Below, piece by piece: positions 61,264 through 64,000 of a DNA stretch of 64,000 nucleotides. The first letter of the stretch is position 1. Every line of letters begins with the position of its first letter. The position numbers and the translations under genes are program-made. Location: contig JAKOON010000013.1 in assembly GCA_022577435.1 (NCBI GenBank), positions 858,001-922,000 on the forward strand. Direction: 5' to 3'. The stretch comes from Embiotoca jacksoni (taxonomy: Eukaryota; Chordata; Actinopteri; Embiotocidae). The notes under the pieces are model-generated. The model did not search any database. It was not told where the DNA came from and saw nothing but the letters and a program-made list of their open reading frames with translations.

Positions 61264-63204
61264 AAACCAGTTTGTCTGAGCTCATATGTTTGGTGTGACA
61301 CACTTTAATGGGTGTAAACCTGCTGTAAGAACGACACGGAGTCAGAACATATTAACACTAATCAGTCGTGACAGATATTCAATCATCACATCAGCGATTC
61401 TGTAACCCGGCAACATCAAGACGTAAACACGCAAACAAAAGGTGTCTCTGGGTAAAAAAAATAAATAAAAAAACACCCTTTAAGGTTTTTATTAGGAGCA
61501 AAAAGAAACCCACAAAAAACAGATGCATGCTTTTTATAGATTCAGTTTCATATACTGCACGACGCGACCTTTGTGCAAAGCAGACATCAAGCTTTAAAAA
61601 AAAAAGGCAGCAGGAGTTGTAATATTTTATAGATCAGTTAAAAGCTCTAAATATGAGAAGCTTTGTAATGAAAAACATCAGTGGCAAGTGATTAGTCCTC
61701 CAATTAACTGTTGAACCACATGTTAGAGGATGATTTTGATCCATTTCATTTTCATTATTTACAACATTCATGCCATGATTGCATATAGTTTGATCTGTTC
61801 TGGACTTTAGTTTGAAAGTTACTTTTTTGTTGTGGTTTAAACTTCTCGTCCGTTCATTACTTTCCGTCTGAAAATGACATGCGGCGTTCCACATAGAAAC
61901 AGATATAAAGGAACATTTCAAAATATAGAAAATAAATTAGATGCATAAGAACACATAAAATGAAAGACAATTACAGCTAAAATAAGAAATATGTGTAATA
62001 TATATATATAAATATCACTAAAAGCCCGAGGAATGAGCCCCACTTGTCCTCCTGCAAAACACCATACCTCATCATATAATACATCCTCATACAGTAAGAA
62101 TTAAATACGAGAAGTAGCCTTGCAAGGTCTTTAAAAAGTGAAAAGCCACAGTGTTTGGTGCAGTAATTGCCCCATGAAAAGCACCCGTGTTGCATATATA
62201 TATATATATAGCTTTAAAAAAAAAAAACCAGCCTCCATTTGTCTTGCACCAATCAAGAGTTTTTCTTTCTGCGTTTTTTCCATAGAGATGCACATTATCA
62301 GGAGGGAAACGTCCCTGACGGCAGATTTATGAGGGTATTGGTAAAGATTTTATAGGCCAGTTAATCGCGGCTCAGTCCATAGACTGTCTAAATGTGTAAA
62401 TAAGACATCGATTCCCCCCTTCAGCGTGAACCTCCTTCAATAAATATGACTAATGAATTAGTAATGAGAGGAAATAGGCTTAGAAAAGAAGGAATACGGG
62501 GAAGGGGGGGGGACGCGTGCGGGGGGCTGTGGGAGGGTGAGGAAGAGGAGCAGAAGATGAAGCAGTCTATCACGAGGATGACATGTGTTGCTTCTATTGT
62601 TCTCATAAATTCTCTCTGAAGCCGATAAATATTTTTCATTTTCACAGATTTGATTTTATTGCCGCTCCATAAGCAGCAATATTCCATACGTTCTATGCAA
62701 ATGATCTCCTCCCATCTGCTTTCCTTCTTCCTCCCCCACCCCCCGCCCCCCACCCCCCTCCACCTCTCTCTCTCTCTCACCGCTCTTCCTGCCGTCCGAC
62801 TCGCTCGCCCCCGTTAGGAATTGAAGCTGATTATATGAGTATAATTGAATCTCTCTGATATGCAAGGCATCCATTTCTGGTGCAGTGCAGCGATCGATAG
62901 AGCTAAGGCTAATTTAATATGCACTTTATCACCCTGCTCATGAAACGCTTTATCTCTGTCCTCCCTCTCCCCGTCGCTCTCTTCTTGTTTTGTCATATAA
63001 CACCCCCCCCCCTCCCCCCCTCCCCTCCTCCTCCGCCCAGCCTCAAGTGCATCTCACCGCATGTGTCTTTACATCTCGACTCGCAGCCTCGTGTCAATAT
63101 TATTATTGTGTGTGTGTGTGTCTGTTATAGTTTCCCACGATGCAAAAATAGTTTATCATATAACGCGGCGCCGGTCTTCTTCCCACAGCGTCCTCCTCTC
63201 CTGA

Positions 63205-63262
63205 TTTCAAATTCAAATATTATTTATTGGCACAGCGGGAACAAGACATTTACTGCATCTTA
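63205..63262 (+). repeat. Short retroposon-like fragment
   Basis: AATTCAAATATTATTTATTG followed by GCACAGCGGGAACAAGACAT resembles the conserved end of a dispersed fish repeat. Too short to classify. Confidence 0.35.
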
Positions 63263-63640
63263 TCAGTGCAGTATTTCATCTCTCTCTCTGTCACAGTAGC
63301 TTTCTACTCCCGGCTCTATATTATTTTTTTGCTTCATCTCCACATTGTGAGCAAGTGTTTTTTCAATTAAATTGTATTTTTTCATTTTATTTACCATCCT
63401 GTTCCAGATGTTCTCCCCTTCCACTTACTGCGCCCATACTTTTATTTGCCGATGTAAATTCTCATTATCCTGCCTTTCGGACCTTTTATTTGTTTTTGTT
63501 TTGAGGACTAACCCTCATCTCCATCTTGCTTCTCCACAAAATCTTAAAGTCAACGACTTCCCTTAAACTCTGCAGGGTTTGTGTTGCGTGTTTCCTCTTT
63601 CAACGCAGCTTATCTCACCACCGCCACAGGCTGCAGACTC

Positions 63641-63644
<4 letters not shown>

Positions 63645-63708
<64 letters not shown>
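63645..63708 (+). repeat. (GT)32 microsatellite
   Basis: 64-bp perfect GT run preceded by GTGC. Confidence 0.98.
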
Positions 63709-63709
<1 letters not shown>

Positions 63710-64000
63710 ACCAGTCAGGGAGATTTTATTACAGTTACTGCCACTGCTGGCTACTTTGCATTCACAGCTCCAGTTCAAGTGTAAAGATCAGGAACTGAAA
63801 GGGTCTTTTATATATATATTTCTACTTTATTAGATATTACACAGTGGAGAGTGACACGAAGGAGAAAGCTGAGCAGTGGATAAAAGGTCACAAGGAATAT
63901 TTAGTGCCAGGAAGTAGATACAACTGTATGTTCTGATTCAGATTTTTACAGATTTATTTTAGCTGACTTGTGATATCTTCAGATTTTTGTGAATTAAATT

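Overview
The window is vertebrate, most likely ray-finned (teleost) fish, genomic DNA. Three things support this. A single spliced exon encodes the first part of the EGF-like domain of neuregulin 3. About 25 long CA/TG dinucleotide tracts are present, a density typical of teleost introns. Several interspersed repeats resemble families I know from fish genomes: a Tc/mariner (IS630-type) transposase relic, a hAT-like non-autonomous element, short TIR elements and a tandem ~160-bp repeat. No prokaryotic gene organisation, CRISPR array, rRNA or convincing tRNA was seen.

Layout: positions 1-41941 are one continuous stretch of intron, interpreted as the 3' part of the very large intron upstream of the EGF exon of nrg3. 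The exon is 41942-42071 (130 bp, + strand), with a good branch point, acceptor and donor. It enters in phase 1 and leaves in phase 2. Positions 42072-64000 are the 5' part of the next intron. The exon carrying the last two EGF cysteines was not found and should lie beyond 64000. The large 5' exon was not found either and should lie before position 1.

The rest is repeats and unannotated intronic DNA. hAT-like pieces lie at 1-165, 17040-17165 and 36437-36968. One repeat family occurs at 13160-13475, inside 26990-28020, and at 42541-42740. The 26990-28020 locus has ~200-bp inverted arms and holds an inverted copy of the family. Other elements are a Tc/mariner relic at ~21880-22527, a 111-bp palindromic MITE at 26079-26189, a 244-bp TIR element at 50627-50870 with a relative near 5455-5560, and AGGTCA-bearing repeats at 47500-47830 and 57205-57380. 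There are also many micro- and minisatellites, homopolymers and purine tracts.

Nearly all open reading frames longer than 60 codons are chance or microsatellite-derived. I found no multi-gene system. The main biological content is one nrg3 exon embedded in repeat-rich intron, and the most unusual structures are the composite inverted-repeat locus at 27-28 kb and the repeat-borne nuclear-receptor half-site clusters.
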